64,000 nt of DNA from Antitrichia curtipendula (GCA_951230915.1 OX579636.1:40241912-40305911), one strand, 5' to 3'. Shown: positions 46,184 to 59,784, numbered from the stretch's first letter. Translations and numbers: made by a program. The notes: generated by a model from the sequence alone, not told the origin.

Positions 46184-48083
46184 TCACCATCCTAACAACG
46201 TAGCAACGGCCAGGAGCGTCATGCGCCGTGCAATGCCAATCCAAAAGCCAGCAATCACAAAGGGTATGGACCAAGGGCCCTTCACCTTGTCGAAGCTCTC
46301 CCCTGCCTGCCCCAACACTTCCAATCCCATCACGCACAGCAACATCACCGTCACACTCGTCCACTTGTGGAGAAATGATTTTTCTCTGGGTTTGTGGTCA
46401 ATCCAGTTGCAGAGTGATGTTTCGGGTGACTCTTTTGCAGGTGATTTGCCGGGGCATTGATCTGAAATGAGCAGCATTTGGCCTTCCACCTGGTCTGGGA
46501 CACCCCAAGTATGCTCAAGGTCTTTGTTGAGGTCTACGAGGTTACGGGATTGTATCTCCTCTCTTGCCCACCGTAGAAACTCTGGACGTCCTCCACACAC
46601 GAGACGGATGACGAGGTTTCTTTGCTTCTGATGGATTTCCTGGATTTGTTTTTCCTTGGAAGCCAGCTTTCGCCCTGTCTCGTCCGCTGCCATCCTGTTC
46701 TCTTCCAGTGCCTTTGCAAGTTCTTTCAAATCCCTGAAATCCATAAACATGAAATGTTTCAGCCACTGAAGCAACCTTTCTCCTAACAGATGCTAAGATA
46801 CAGTATTGACAAGGTACTATTCCAGTTTGCACTCATTTGAAACCATGTGCATATATCATAATCTTATTTACATCCCTCTTGTTGGAACTTTATATAACCC
46901 ACAAAACACCGAGGATTGATGGCTTTGAAATGACGAACTCGGTTGATTATAGTATAATAACATTCACATGGGCCGGAATCAGCAAAAACCTTGCCATGTG
47001 GTTGTCAAAAGGCTACATAAAATTGGACAAAGTGAAGTCCCCATATGACATACTCAAAACTACTAGAAAGCATGAGAACCAGTTTGTGCTCTTGGTCCTT
47101 TAGGGGATAAAGAATGGGATCATGGGCATCACGCCTCAGGGCATCACAGGGCCTTCCTAAAGAATGATACCAGGTGTCAATTCAATAGAAGAATCACATT
47201 ATTTCATGTAAGAACATTTCCATCGCAACAATCTTCTTTCAAGACGCCACTCAAGTCCTAAGAAAATCTTAACCAAAGCGAGGTGGTTGTGGTTGTAATA
47301 TTTCAATGCATAAGTAACAATTGAAATTGAAACTGAGGAGTATAACAAGACTGCTTCGATTTACCTTCTGGATAGGTCGTGCTCTTGCTTGAGGTCTCCG
47401 AGAGCGAGATGGCATTCCTCCTGGACTCTCTGCAACGCAAGTGTAGCATCCTGAATCTTCTGTCTCTCCACGACCATAAACCCTTGCTCCCCCTCAACAA
47501 TGTTCGCAATGGGAACCAAGATGCGGTTGATAATAGTTCGCAAGCGTTCTTCCGCTTCATCGTTAGGTAAACTGGCGTATCGTGTATCCGCAATTTCCTG
47601 TCATTCCATTCAAAAAACAAGTACGCTTCAGTATCCTCTGTCACCGTAAGGTTAGCACAAACCTTAAGCCTCCACTAACACACTTCGTTTGCATGCAACA
47701 AAGCTACAACCCCAGACTCGTTTACGGCGAAACATATAATTTCTACAAATTGCATGAGAATTTCTAGCATGCCATAGAACATCAAAGCTCCACAAGAACC
47801 ACTGAACTTAGAAAACGAGAGAGAGAGACGCTACCACAAGAAGGTGTTGCACAGATGATTCGTTCCAAACTGAGGGATACGATCGCATGAAGCGCTCGAG
47901 CGATTGCATCATTTTAATGGAGACTTCTTCGTTTTCCATCTCCTCGATTTCACCCAGCCCTTTGGGAGAAACACCCTTCGCCATAAAGACTCGATGATGA
48001 TCCCTCGGGGGTAAATTGAACGAAGACTTCGACCTTGTTTGCTGCACGGCCAAACCTCCTACGTCTTGCAATGACTTTTCCAT
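46184..48083 (-). CDS. Unrecognised coiled-coil protein with C-terminal membrane segments, at least three exons
   Basis: Exons 48083-47835, 47597-47365 and 46733-46184 have good GT-AG sites (donors gtagcg and gtaaat; acceptors gacag and tttcag). Their phases join and give 343 residues from the ATG at 48083. The frame is open upstream to an acceptor-like gtgtcag at 48159, so an earlier exon (LWCQQIAQDVVERTFELTKA) is possible. The middle is heptad-rich and charged (VERQKIQDATLALQRVQEEC, then RRDLKELAKALEENRMAADE and ASKEKQIQEIHQKQRN), predicting coiled coil. The end has two hydrophobic stretches (WTSVTVMLLCVMGLEVLGQA and WSIPFVIAGFWIGIARRMTL), suggesting a C-terminally anchored membrane protein. 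No family recognised. No lesion seen. Confidence 0.65.
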
Positions 48084-48680
48084 CCTCACAATCCTCAATG
48101 CCTTGGTCAATTCAAAGGTGCGCTCAACAACATCTTGAGCAATCTGTTGACACCACAACTGACACTACATTGGACACTCTGTATTCCAGTTCAGCCCTAA
48201 ATTTGCAATCAAGCCATTCTAGTGACAATTACTTCCAAGACAAAGCACACACACGTCCTTGAGGACATGTCCATCTCGAAAAAATCTTCAATTCTCGTAC
48301 AATTCTCGACATAAACAAGTGCCGCACAAATCGTAACGCAACCCCCAGAACTCCAATTGAAGCTCATAAACAAGTTGTTTTCCGTGTTTGCGAAATGCAT
48401 GAGTTCTGCTATCAAACTGAATGCAAATTTTGAGCAAACACGCAAAGAAGGAAAGAATTGTTAGCACGTGGACACAAAAAGTACACGGCAGAGCACAGAA
48501 GCGACCCAAACGAGGCGGAGAAGCAGCCCAATCGCTGGTTTCTTTTTTTGAACATTTCCGGTGACGTCGGATGTTTCGGAATATATTGCCGGTTGCGGAA
48601 TCTTCAATTTCTTTTACCCGTAAGAAAGCCAACGTGGATTAGGAATGTAGTTTTTTTAATTTTTAATTTTTCTTGAAACA
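48084..48680 (-). promoter_or_regulatory. 5' flank of the coiled-coil gene, possible first exon and promoter
   Basis: Composition is gene-like up to about 48650 and then turns strongly AT-rich. Minus-strand frames at 48288-48632 and 48209-48445 could hide an upstream exon or be leader sequence. No splice pairing could be proved. Confidence 0.3.
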
Positions 48681-49764
48681 CATGGGCAATTTCCATTGCA
48701 AGATTAGGAATGTTTTCAAGGCAAGACAATAAACCCATCCCATGAAGTGAGACTAAGAAAGGGGAAAACATAGGAATTTTTTATTTTTCACACAAAAAAA
48801 TTCTTTGCAAATTTTGAATTCATATTTGCAATTAGAGATCCCAAATTAGCTAGAAGAGGCCAAGAACATACCCTAAATACGGCACAAAATAGGAAGCAAG
48901 ATTTTACTTTTATCCTTAAAAACTTACGTTTTCACCCTGATAGTCCCACCTTGTACAATGGATTTAGCATCCTGTGTTTTCAAGAGTTTAGTTTGGGAGC
49001 TCTATGTAATTGATGAAATACATCCAAGTATGTTGAAAAAGTCATTTTTATTTATTCTTCAACAATGTGATTAGTTTGGTCATTTGGTTCTTCACAATTT
49101 TTGTACAATGTTTTCAATCAGTTTGTGTACGGACAAGAAATTTTTTTTTTGACAATATAGCAATCTTGGGCAGCTCACTACGATTGGAATTTTTTTTTTC
49201 TTTGAAATTTCCACACAAGAAGTGCCCGAGGAGTAGCTTTAAGGCCCAACAATTTTCATAACTTTTAATTACATGGTTAAAAAGTTATTGCATGACATGT
49301 CAGTTTCATTGGTCAATGGGCAGTCCAGGCAACTGAAAAAACTTCTTTAAAAATCACTTTTAAAAAAAATCAAAATTCGAAATAGGTTCTTTAGATTTAT
49401 ATATATGTAGAAAGCTTTGAATCATTCCATTTTGATTAATGAGATGAAAGTTATGCGGAATTTTAGTTTGAAGGTAGTTATGGAATCTCTACTCTAAGAT
49501 AAACTTTGAAGTCCTTTATTTAATTCAATTTTCAATATTTTTGAAAAAATATAAAAACATTGGATGTAGATTGTTTATTACAACATTACAACCTTTGGGA
49601 TTGGAATTTTTCAATTCCATGTTTAAATTCTTAACAATTTAGTGTTTTGAACATTCTCTACCACTTTCTACTTACTATTTTTTTCTTATATATTTTACAA
49701 TTCCAAATGATCTGAAAATTTTCAAGCATGTAGCCAACTTGCCTTGAAGAATGAATTCAAAGAG
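48681..49764. other. AT-rich DNA; right part homologous to 38700-39110
   Basis: No gene. From about 49340 it aligns with the repeat segment in copy B (gaaagctttgaatcattcca, aagcatgtagcca). Confidence 0.45.
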
Positions 49765-50178
49765 TAAGGTAGTGTGCTGTAATTGCGACCCTCTCCTTCA
49801 AACCGACCCTATAATTAGTTGTAGAATGGATTGCAGGTGATCCTTGAATGGACCACTTTAGCTATTGAATGCATCAAGGAAAAATTGTTTTTCTATTGCA
49901 AGAGCCAATCATTGATCTTGATTTCCTCAAATTACTTTAGAAGTTGCAAGGGTACAGATTTTGGGAGACCTAGGGTCACAAATAGGTACCTACAACAGAA
50001 ATTTTTAAAAATTCATAACTAATTCAAAAATGCTTCAAAAAATATGAAACCACTTGTGTTACATTCGGCATCTATTTGACTTTCTTTGAAAAATGAGCTA
50101 AAAATATTTTTAATCATGAAAACCTATGAAAAAGGCGAATCAGCCCTTAAAGGGTCGCTTTTAGAGCCTACTACCTTA
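49765..50178 (+). mobile_element. Complete MITE, TAAGGTAGT family (414 bp)
   Basis: The left end taaggtagtgtgctgtaatt (continuing gcgaccct) and the inverted right end taaggtagtaggctctaaaa (continuing gcgaccct) form terminal inverted repeats of about 28 bp. The homologous segment in copy B (about 39115: aatccaaagaagcaccaccatttt) lacks the element and serves as an approximate empty site. Non-coding. Related copies lie at 1-208, 5238-5642 and 9403-9818, with a fragment in inverse orientation at about 52559-52630. Confidence 0.8.
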
Positions 50179-53100
50179 AACACCATTTTGGACAAGTTTT
50201 CATACAAATGTGACCTTGTGAAATGCAGCTGCCCGGATTTTCGCAGGGACAAAAAACGGATTTTTGTCAATTCAAACGCTATAATCTTGCAATCCACGTG
50301 GTGGAAATTTCTGAAATATTTTACACAACTTTCCAAACTAATTTAATACAAGATCCTATGGTTACATTTTTTCAAAAATGTTTTGTTTCAAAAATTTGGT
50401 AATTGTATTAGAAATAGCAGTTTTGGAGCGATTCTGGTGAAAACATAGTCTCTGACTTTTAGGGGTTAAATTGATCATCTTCTTTTTTTTTCTTCAATTC
50501 TTCTTAAGCTACCTCCAAATTTTAATCTTGTAAAGACGGACATATGGCTATGAAATTGAATATCAAAATCCTTCATTCCATTTTTCATATCTTAAGACTA
50601 TAAATGAATGAAAATTTTATGTTTGTTTTTCAAAGATGCAATTAATATTTTTCTTTTAAAATTCCTAAAGTCTTAGACTCTAAATTTGAGAAGATTTGAA
50701 ACTATCAAGAAATTTTGAAGGAAAAGTGAAGAAAATTCATATAAAATTCAAAAATAAGTTTAAAATGTCCAAAATTTTCTCCATATCTGCATGTAATAGG
50801 TAGAACATTGTGAAGTAAACCCAATTTCTATGTCATTATATAATTAGGAAATTAGTAGTCTAGGATACTAGGCTTAAAGTTTAAATTGCATTAAAATACA
50901 CATTTCCAAAAAATTCTCAAATTTTTGAATTGAAGCAAAAAATAGACTTATTAAATGCCATTCTATTAGTTGGGTCAAATTCAAAAAATGATAATTTTTT
51001 TCCTCTAAAATTCATATGAAGATCAAAGGATTAAAAGTTGTTACAATGTACTACAAAGTGATTTGAAGATTAAGCATCTTCTTCTGCAGAAAGACTATAA
51101 TATGGCATAATGAAAAAAATTTCAACATCACCCATGATTGCAAATGTTTTCAAGCAACTTTGTACAAAATATTGGATGAATACATTTTTCATCCAATATA
51201 AACAAAGGTCTTTGCAATTGAATGCGTGAAAAGGTCTGGAGAGAACAAAATGACAACATGTGTGACCTTAAACATTATATTTCCATTGGGATTATGTTAG
51301 CTTTAAGAAATTATTTCATTTCTTGTTTGATCAAACTTCATTAGTTTTCTATATTAAAATATGCGTTTCAAAATTTGATATTTTTTCTCATGTAGAAATA
51401 CATATCCAAAATTGACCTGCACTTTTTTATAATAAAAACATTAAAATGAAATTTTTATGATTTTCTTAAGCAATTTTTTTGTAAAAATAATAGTATTTAC
51501 AAAAATATTTAAAATAGTGTAGAATTTTTTTATCAAAAATTGAGATTATAGTGAAAAACATCAAAGTGTAACTAATGTACTCTTTAAGGTCACACAAAGA
51601 AAATTTTGATAGGAAAAGTTCAAAAGTGGCGTACTTTTGAAGCTCTTAAAATGCTACCTTCAATGTGTGTCAAAAATTATAATTTCAACAATTTTCAGAA
51701 AAAATAAAATGAAATAGGAAGGAGATTATTGGAGCTACCTTTTTTTAGTTAAAGTTTAAAACATTAAAAATAAAAAAACTGTATGAAAATTGAAGGTTGA
51801 TCCCTAAAGTAGGCTAGTCCTTTAAGGATTGTTATCAAAAATCCTAATATGTCATTACTCAAGTGACCAACGATGGCAAAATACAAAGCAAAGTATAAGA
51901 TTGTAAGAGATGTTGTAGGAATCTAGAGGCCTCCACTATAAAACATGGGTTTCTTATAGTGGTATTTGCTTCCTTAGGAGCCAACTACTTGCTATTTGTA
52001 TTATGCTTGAAATTCAATCATTTTGATATTATTTTCAAAGGTATTTAACCGACTTGATGCATGTAGAAGAGGATTCTACAATGCAATGTCTGATTAGTTA
52101 ATTTGCACCAGTGTGTGCAATATGCGGAGGTGAATTGAGAAAGTTAGGGTTTGACAATTTGTATCTTGATTTGTGAGGGAGCTGATGGTTTGGATTGCAG
52201 TGGAATGGGATGCTCATAAATAAAATTACTGTTGTTAAATAATGCTTTCTAATTCACATGATTTTGTATTTTTGAATGTTTTTCTCTTCATTTGTGGACA
52301 ATTTCAAGAGCTGGAAGAAAAGAAAGAAAGAGAAAGAGATATGAGATTGAAGAAAAAGTTATTGAACAGGTTATGGTTTAGAATTTAATATAAAAAATTC
52401 ATTCAATGGAAAAATGGGTAGTTAACCCCTTTCATAATTTGTATAAAATTTTCACAACCAATGACAAATTGACATGTATATGTTTCTTGTAAACAAAATT
52501 TTGGGGAGGTGAAACTTCTTGAAATATTATTTTATGTATTATCCTTGAAAAGACATTTTGAATTGGCATCTAATACAAGTTGTTTCATACTCTTTGAAGC
52601 TTTGAGGAATTAGTTATGAAATTTTGAATTTGAAATAGCATAGCGAATAGCATAGGAGATGTGTACATGCAATTATTGCCTCTTCTGAGGTGATAGTTAC
52701 AAACCATGTCAAAAATAATAAGTTGAAAACGGTAGTGACAACACTCAGGGAAAGTCGTTTTGCAAATTCAAAGTAGCCTTTCTTTGTAGTGATCCAGAAA
52801 ATGCATCACCCCAAGTTGCCGCATGATCCTCCATTTTTGACACTTAGCCTTGCCTCACTTTTCCGTGCTACACTTTGACCTCTAAGTGAAGTCCTTGCAT
52901 GTCCTTGCACAAGGATCCATGCATTTTCACCACATTCTCTTTCCTGCTCACATTTCTTTGTCTATCGAAAGCAATTGCCACCACAATGTGGACTAGCGCT
53001 TACGTTGTGCAATTTTTTTTTTTTGCAATGGACACATGGAGCGGATTGTTGTCTAATTGGCATGGTCAGCCTTTCAACGTTGGTGGAAATCCTCCACCCA

Positions 53101-53429
53101 GAGTATCTAAGGTTACACACATTTCAAACCTTAATTTCTTTCTTACCTGAAATTGCTAGTATGTTTATATTTTTCTATAAATACTTGTTCCAATTAGGTA
53201 AACCTCAAAAGATGCTCTCATTACGAGAGAGAGTTTGCAATTGTCAACTAGTGAGAAAAGAATCGTAAATTTTTGTCAACCGTTGCTAGAAATTACTTGT
53301 GAGATTCATTGCCTTGGAGTGATAGTGCCGAATCAATTAAGTTTCATAGTGTCATTTTAGGTTCTATTCAAGATAGATTTGTATTGAAAGTTCAATTGGC
53401 ATTAGCTCAATGATTTTTGTTGTCACAAC
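50179..53429. other. AT-rich intergenic DNA, no gene seen
   Basis: 50179-50310 continues the segment shared with copy B 39130-39290. The remainder is AT-rich with simple frames. 52559-52630 is an inverse fragment of the MITE family. Frames at 52899-53268 have no recognisable motif. Confidence 0.45.
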
Positions 53430-54950
53430 CTGGTTGTCTCCAAAAGGACCTCTTGGTGACAAGACAATTCTAGTAGGGATAATCATTTGGAAATTCTTTA
53501 ATTGGAATCACTACTAGGTTGGTAGAGGTATTCCAACCATTGCATGGGTTTACTTGCAACCACCCATATCTTGTAAGAAGCTATTATATTTGATGCAATG
53601 TTGTAGTCCCTCCAAAGACCTCTTGTTGATGAGAAGATCCCTATATGGACAAGGCTTGGAATATATTTAGATTTGGCTTCAATTAATTTTGTCAATATGG
53701 ATCCTTTCTATGCATATGGCTTTCAAGACCCATGCATCCCAAAAATTGTATTGTTCAATTTAGAGGTACAACAAGGTTGGAGGTTTCCTCACTTTTGCAG
53801 ATTTCTAATGGTTTTAAAGCACTGTACATGTTATTCGACTTGTGTTCCAACTATCCTAAGCCCAACTTTGTTCATCTGAAATCAAAGTCTCCATGACGAG
53901 ATGCATAGTCCTTAGAAGCTGCAAGTTTCAGAATTGTTATTCATTGTCTTTGCAAAGTTTGAGGAATTTGGAGTGTGACCTTGTGTAGCTTTACTGCTCT
54001 TTCTCCAGATTTGGCCCGACCCCATCGTCTCGAGATAGGCCTCTCAGTGACAAGAAGTATCCAATGGGGTTGGTCAATCGGAGTTTGATTATTTTACGGT
54101 ATTTTTTTGGTGATTTTTGGGGCCACACCTTTATCTCTTCTGCCGCTTGCGAGGTATTGATTTTAGTCCAAGTAAGATGTCAACCACGGTGGGGTCGAGC
54201 AGGATGGGATGAACAATCTTTAGCTCAAGCGGCAAGTTGTGGAGTGAATCCCAAAATCAAGTAGGAAGGTGGGTTGAATCATGAAATCAAGCAACAATTT
54301 GATTATTTAAACTTTTTGTTCCGACTTTGCTCTCCTACATACAACCTCTTTGTAGCGAGATGAATCCTATGGAGTTGGACTTTGGGGATTGTTTGGTCTT
54401 TGGCCTCTCTTTGAGCAATCACTCTATCTTTTTTCATGATTAATTTCCTAGAGGAAAAAAGCACCTGAGGGGCTGTTTGTGCTAAGAAGGCCCTTCACAA
54501 GAATAGGTTTTGAGATAAAATTTTAAACACACAATAGTCTTGAATCACTCGTGTTTTATTTTTCCAATTTAGTTTGGCATTCATCTCATAGCAAGGGACC
54601 TCTAGAAGGGCTCTCGGTGACAAAAAGGCTCCTTCCAAAATCAAGGGTCAAGATTGAACTAATATTTATCTTGTCTTTCACATGTGACTAATTTTATTTG
54701 ATTGGATTACTATCTTCAAAGACAATAGCACCCAAGGGGCTCTCGGTGACAAGAAGGCCCCTCTAAGGTCAAGTAAATTTTTTTACTTGAGTGGTCACAA
54801 TTCATTTGAATTTCCTACATACATTTTTTTTCTAATTTTAGTTTTGTGAATGTTCCAACTCTCGTTGACAAGATGGCCCCTTCCTAGTCTGGGGGCAGGG
54901 AATGGTTCTTTACTTTTGGAAATATTCTTGTGATTAAAAATGTTGTACAT
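53430..54950. repeat. Degenerate repeat array with recurring 'ggctctcggtgacaagaagg' core
   Basis: Variants of cctct(c/t)ggtgacaagaagg recur near 53448, 53615, 54040, 54615, 54745 and 54865, with weaker ones near 53885 and 54345, so spacing is irregular at about 130-300 bp. The flanks share 'ccaa...agga/ggggc' before and 'cccct...' after the core. The units are old and diverged. Related wording (aaagatctctcggttctaag) occurs in the 17880-18605 array. Confidence 0.5.
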
Positions 54951-57900
54951 GTCATCGTTATCTTTAGATTTCAAAATTTAAACAGCTAAAAAATTTGTAT
55001 AAGGGTTGATGGTGTTTATCATATTTGATTTGATGGGGTACCATAATCTATATTTGTCGTATATCAATGTTAGATTTATTTGCCTTGATTTGTTGGATTG
55101 CAAGCACCTCTTACATTGGAGCAGTTGGAGAAGGTTCCTTATGATGAATTGGAAGTAGAAATGGCTCCACAAATGCAATTGGTAAGCTCAAATGCTCTCC
55201 TAGAAGAATTCAACCGCGAATGGGATTATTCAACTCCATCATCATATTGTACATCAGTTGGTTATGATAAATGGATTTATTTTTCTAATTCTCTAGAGCC
55301 AAATGGAGTGCCTTCTAGTAGTAATGCCTTGCTCCTAGTGTCATATGATTACAAAATAGATGATTGCATTCTCTGCCTTTATTGTGGATCTTGGACATCT
55401 ATACTTTAGACTTGTTGGTGTCAAGCTAATTGATGTACTACATTTTTGTCATACCCTTTTGTTGGGATTTATTCTTGTGCACATGCATATGGGCTGTTTG
55501 AACTAATAATATAATGTCTTGTCAATTCAAAACCTGTCTGACACAAATAGTGTCAATTTTCCAACAAAATCATTGTCATCTAAACATATAGATGACAATT
55601 TGCAGCTTGCTATTGTGTATGATGAGGATGCAAACGGTGACATGGTTGATGTTGATGGAGGCAAAGAGAAACTTGAAAATGACATATGGAAAAATCAAAA
55701 ACTTGACTTTGTTTTGACCATCTCCAATTTGTGGCTTCAACCAATTGTTCTTTCTCAAATGAAAGTTTTTCTTTGTTGGTTGGTGCCAATGCCCATGGTA
55801 AGACCAATACTATCATATGATTTAACAAAATTGGAGTAGGAATTTGTTCGTGCATATGAGGAGGATGCACAAGTGTTCTAAGTCTCAATTCCGGATGAAC
55901 AAGGTGAATCAAGGGTTTTCATAGAACCCAAGAAGGTCAAATGGGGGCAGTTATGGAACTCTGTCAACAATTCATTTAACATAGAGCTCAACTCTCAAGT
56001 AGAGCTAAGTCATATGGTGGACACAAAATTTTATGTTTGTGACGGCACTCATTGTCAACTTGCATGGATGAACCTTATCAAGTTACTCCACAACTTGGAA
56101 TTGGGATGGCATATTTTAGTTGACACCATCATCTTTAATAAAAAGAAATGGTTGAATAGTGCTTGCCATGCAATTGATGTATAACATCAACAATTAAGTG
56201 GACTTTTTGTTTCTTGTTGTTGTTCTTATTTTCATATGATAATCGTTATGTGCTCTTGCAAAGCCTTGATTTAATATTGACGCAATTGAATTATTTTTTT
56301 GCGTGAGCAAGCACACGGAGAACTTCCATGTGAATTTTTTTTTGGTTCATACGCTCTATCGAGTTTAAAAGTATGGTTCTATGCCAATTGACAAGTTTAA
56401 TGAACTAGTAAGCCCTGATGATGTTAAAACTTGTTAGCCAAACACTCACAAGAAATGGTATTCTATGCCGCTTGAAATGTTCACTTCCTTCATTTTTCAA
56501 ATAAGTTTTTCATACATGTTTTTGTCCTTCATATAGGTCAATGTACTTTAATCTTATTCTTTGGAAAATGCTAACTTCAATCAAGTATTGATTGTTGTGA
56601 TTGATAATTGTCTTCCTATAGTAAGAGATGCTACAACTGCCAATGCTACCATAAGAAAATATCATGAAGATACCCCTTTGAAGGAATTCAAAAATGTTGG
56701 GGTTGCGGTTGCCATGAGATCAAGTTTGAAAGAAGCAATCGACAAACTGTACAAGAAGTTGTCAAAAATTGTAGTTGTTGCCAATCATGCCTTAGGTCAT
56801 GAATGGCTGAAGGAGGTAATCATTCCCAATCCTTAAGATTACTTTCTTCAATGCTTTAAGTTGTTTATATGTCTAAGTGGGCTTAAGTGGTGATAATACA
56901 GATTGAAAGGCCCTGGAATTTAAATGCGGTACAAAAACTCATCTTGGACAAGTTGCAATTAATTGCAATTGCCAGTGTCCATACCATCCACAAGGTGAGA
57001 TGGTTGAAATGGTTGAATGACATCGGAACAACTCGTGAGGCCTGTCGTTTTTTTTTGCGACCAATAAACAATGACAAGCTCAATGCTTTCCTTTCAAAAA
57101 CGTGCCGGTATGATGGGGTAAGAATTTGTAATCATTTGTGTAGTGTTCATTGTCATCAAAATACTTTTATTCATTTGGGTGATCACACACTACGGTTGCC
57201 CCCCTATCAAATATACAATCCAGTAAAAACTAGTACAAAATGTATACATATTGGTACTAAATAGAGCCAAAACACCATTTATACCAAAATTCAGTGTTGA
57301 CCAATTTGAATCAAAAGTTTTTATTTATAGATTCTCAAATTTAAAATAAATAAATAATAATTTAAAGTTGAAATTTAGCTCTCATACTAAAATCACACAT
57401 TTGCTAAGATATTTTCTTATAGAGGTCCTAAAACACTAATTAAGTGCCTAGTCTAAGTACCTAAACATTAGAGCACTGGATTTAGCTCTTTGAATTGTAA
57501 GAATGAAATCCCAAACTAGGCAAAAAAAGTACAACAATGCTAAACATGAATTTTGTGATAGTACAAACACTTAATGTTTGTACTCTATACATTCAATTAA
57601 TAGATGAAATTCACTTTTTATTATGCAATTATCAATGTATGCAAAATATAAGACTCTGATCTATTTTTCATTTATTTTTTAAATCAGAAAAACTATAGGG
57701 AAATTGACTCCAAACTTTCATCTTGTGCAGAAATTTTGCTGTCACTACAATTTTGAACAACCAAAGTGTGCTTTTATCCATTTTCATATTGTAATTATTT
57801 TTATGACCATGTCATCCTCAATAACATTTGCTCCTTGTTTTTCATTTTAGATTGAAGATGTTGTAGCTGAGATGTATGAGAACATAACAAAGTCCAACAA

Positions 57901-58178
57901 CATTCCTATCAATATAGAGGTGTTGGATGAGCCATAGTTACTATCTAAATATATGGAGGCTTGGCGGATGAAGTTGTAGGATGCGAAGCGGGTCATTTAT
58001 CAATACTCATTTGTCTTTATAAACTCTTGGTATTTTTTATTTTATATAGTGTGTATGAATAGATTGTGAAAATTTGTACTATTTCAAAATTCTTCTTTTT
58101 CTATCTATAGATATTTCAAATTTGAGTTATATACAAGGAAGGCCACTGCAAAGGCGGATTTGCCTCTCTTCCTACTTA

Positions 58179-58432
58179 GTATGTCATATTCGTTATATTG
58201 AGACTTTTTGCAGTCTCATTTTTATCCTTGACTCGAGGATAAAACGCTTTATCTCTTTACTAGTATTTTTTTATAAGTAGGTCACAACACCAACTTTTAG
58301 AATTTCATTATAGAATCATTATTTTAACATTATTTATTTTTGGTTTTAATTACTATATTTTTAAATGAATTTTCCAATAATTAGCATTTTGTCTCAAAAT
58401 CTGCAAAAAGTCTCAATATAACAAATATGGCC
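58179..58432. mobile_element. 254-bp MITE inserted in the methyltransferase pseudogene, TTA target duplication
   Basis: Inverted repeats: catattcgttatattgagac...tttttgcag at 58185-58213 and its complement at 58401-58429. It is flanked by TTA at 58176-58178 and 58433-58435. Removing the element plus one TTA joins two stretches of the host reading frame (…FASLPT and YYWVGYVFPSTDREL). A 3-bp TTA/TAA duplication is typical of PIF/Harbinger-type MITEs. Confidence 0.75.
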
Positions 58433-58913
58433 TTATTACTGGGTTGGATATGTTTTTCCCAGCACAGATAGAGAATTGTTTTAGTATCCACCTTCAAGTC
58501 GATTTGTGGTACTTGGAGTGTAGCCAAGGTTTTGCACCTCCTCAGGAAGCTGCTCTTTTCTAATCTTTGAAGGACAATGCAACTGTCGAGCCCGAATTCG
58601 ATGAGTTTGCCGGTTTGGATGTTGAGGCAAAAGCAAGAGCTTTGAAGAAAATAGAAATATCAGATAAGAAAAAGTGGAGAAACATGAAATAGAAAATAAG
58701 AGGGCCAAAGAAAATGTAAAGAAGAGAAAACAAGAATGTAAACAATAGGCTTTAGAGAAAAGGAAGGGTAAGAAAAAAAAAGCACCAATGCCAAGTTATG
58801 AACTTGTGGTAGGCACCAATGCCAAGTTAGGAGCTCGTGGTGGCAGGCCATACACCAATGATGAACTTATTGTCAATGAGTTTATGACTGATTTACTTGG
58901 TGTCAGTGGGTGA

Positions 58914-59784
58914 ATGCAAGAAAGACCGTCCACTTTGCGTAGCGTTTTCCACAGTACTCATGTTTTTTTGGGAGTATTGTATAATTAGAAAAACAATTTT
59001 AAAAAAATCTGAAAAATCTGTTCAATGTATACACCTTTAAGAAGAAGTTACCCTAGGAAGGAAAAGCATAGAAAAATTCTCTAAGTAGGAGAACTGAAAA
59101 AGTGCAAAATCTCATGAAAATAGGTACTTTCACATTTTAATTTGTAAAAAATAGGAAAAACAATTTTTAAGGAAAATAAAAAATTTCCATTTGGGAAGAC
59201 TTTATAGGAAAGAAATTTCACCAAAAAAATGATCTTGAAACAATTTTGAATGTTCAGAACTGCGCGCGCAAGGGAGCCCTGTTCGCACGTATGTGGAGGG
59301 CATAAAATAAAATATTTTTAAATTTCCTTTGGTAGAAACATGACTTCCTACTATGGGAATAGACCATAGAAATTTCAGATCTAGATCATTAATTTTGGAT
59401 TCTCCCCAGTACTAAAAACCCCTAAACTACAAAGTGTGACAAATTAGCTAAATTTAAATTTAAATATAAAATGATTTTTAAATATTTTTGAAAAATAAGG
59501 GATCTAAACAAGATCAGGTTATCCATAACCAAAAAAAATTTCAAGTTAATTGGATTCATTCTTCAAAAGTTATAGCCGATAACAAATCCGACACGTCAAG
59601 TGTGACAAAAAATAGTACTAGTATTTCTTGCATTCACCCCAGTGAGGTTTTCTTTTTTGATAGTTGTACAATGCCGTTATAAAATTTTAAACAAGGTACA
59701 CCTTACTTTGAAATTAGATGTTCTTTTTATGTTGCATTCACTTTTTCATATTTTGGTTGACAATTTCTAACATAATTGCTTGCA
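58914..59784. other. AT-rich probable intron of the methyltransferase pseudogene
   Basis: After the linker frame (EFMTDLLGVSG and a stop) the sequence is AT-rich without coding signal until HSSVKDHYFKGALSKNEAV begins at about 59791. A small GC-rich patch lies at 59263-59300 (gcgcgcgcaagggag). Confidence 0.4.

Noticed and set aside
53430..54950. Possible CRISPR-like array
   Set aside because: Repeat cores are diverged and irregularly spaced in plant DNA; not a CRISPR.
57175..57230. 'HTLRLPPYQIYNPVK' resembling the LPPYxxxxNPIE motif of Tc1/mariner transposases
   Set aside because: It stands alone just after a splice donor in the methyltransferase pseudogene, with no transposase sequence on either side; probably chance or a tiny fragment.
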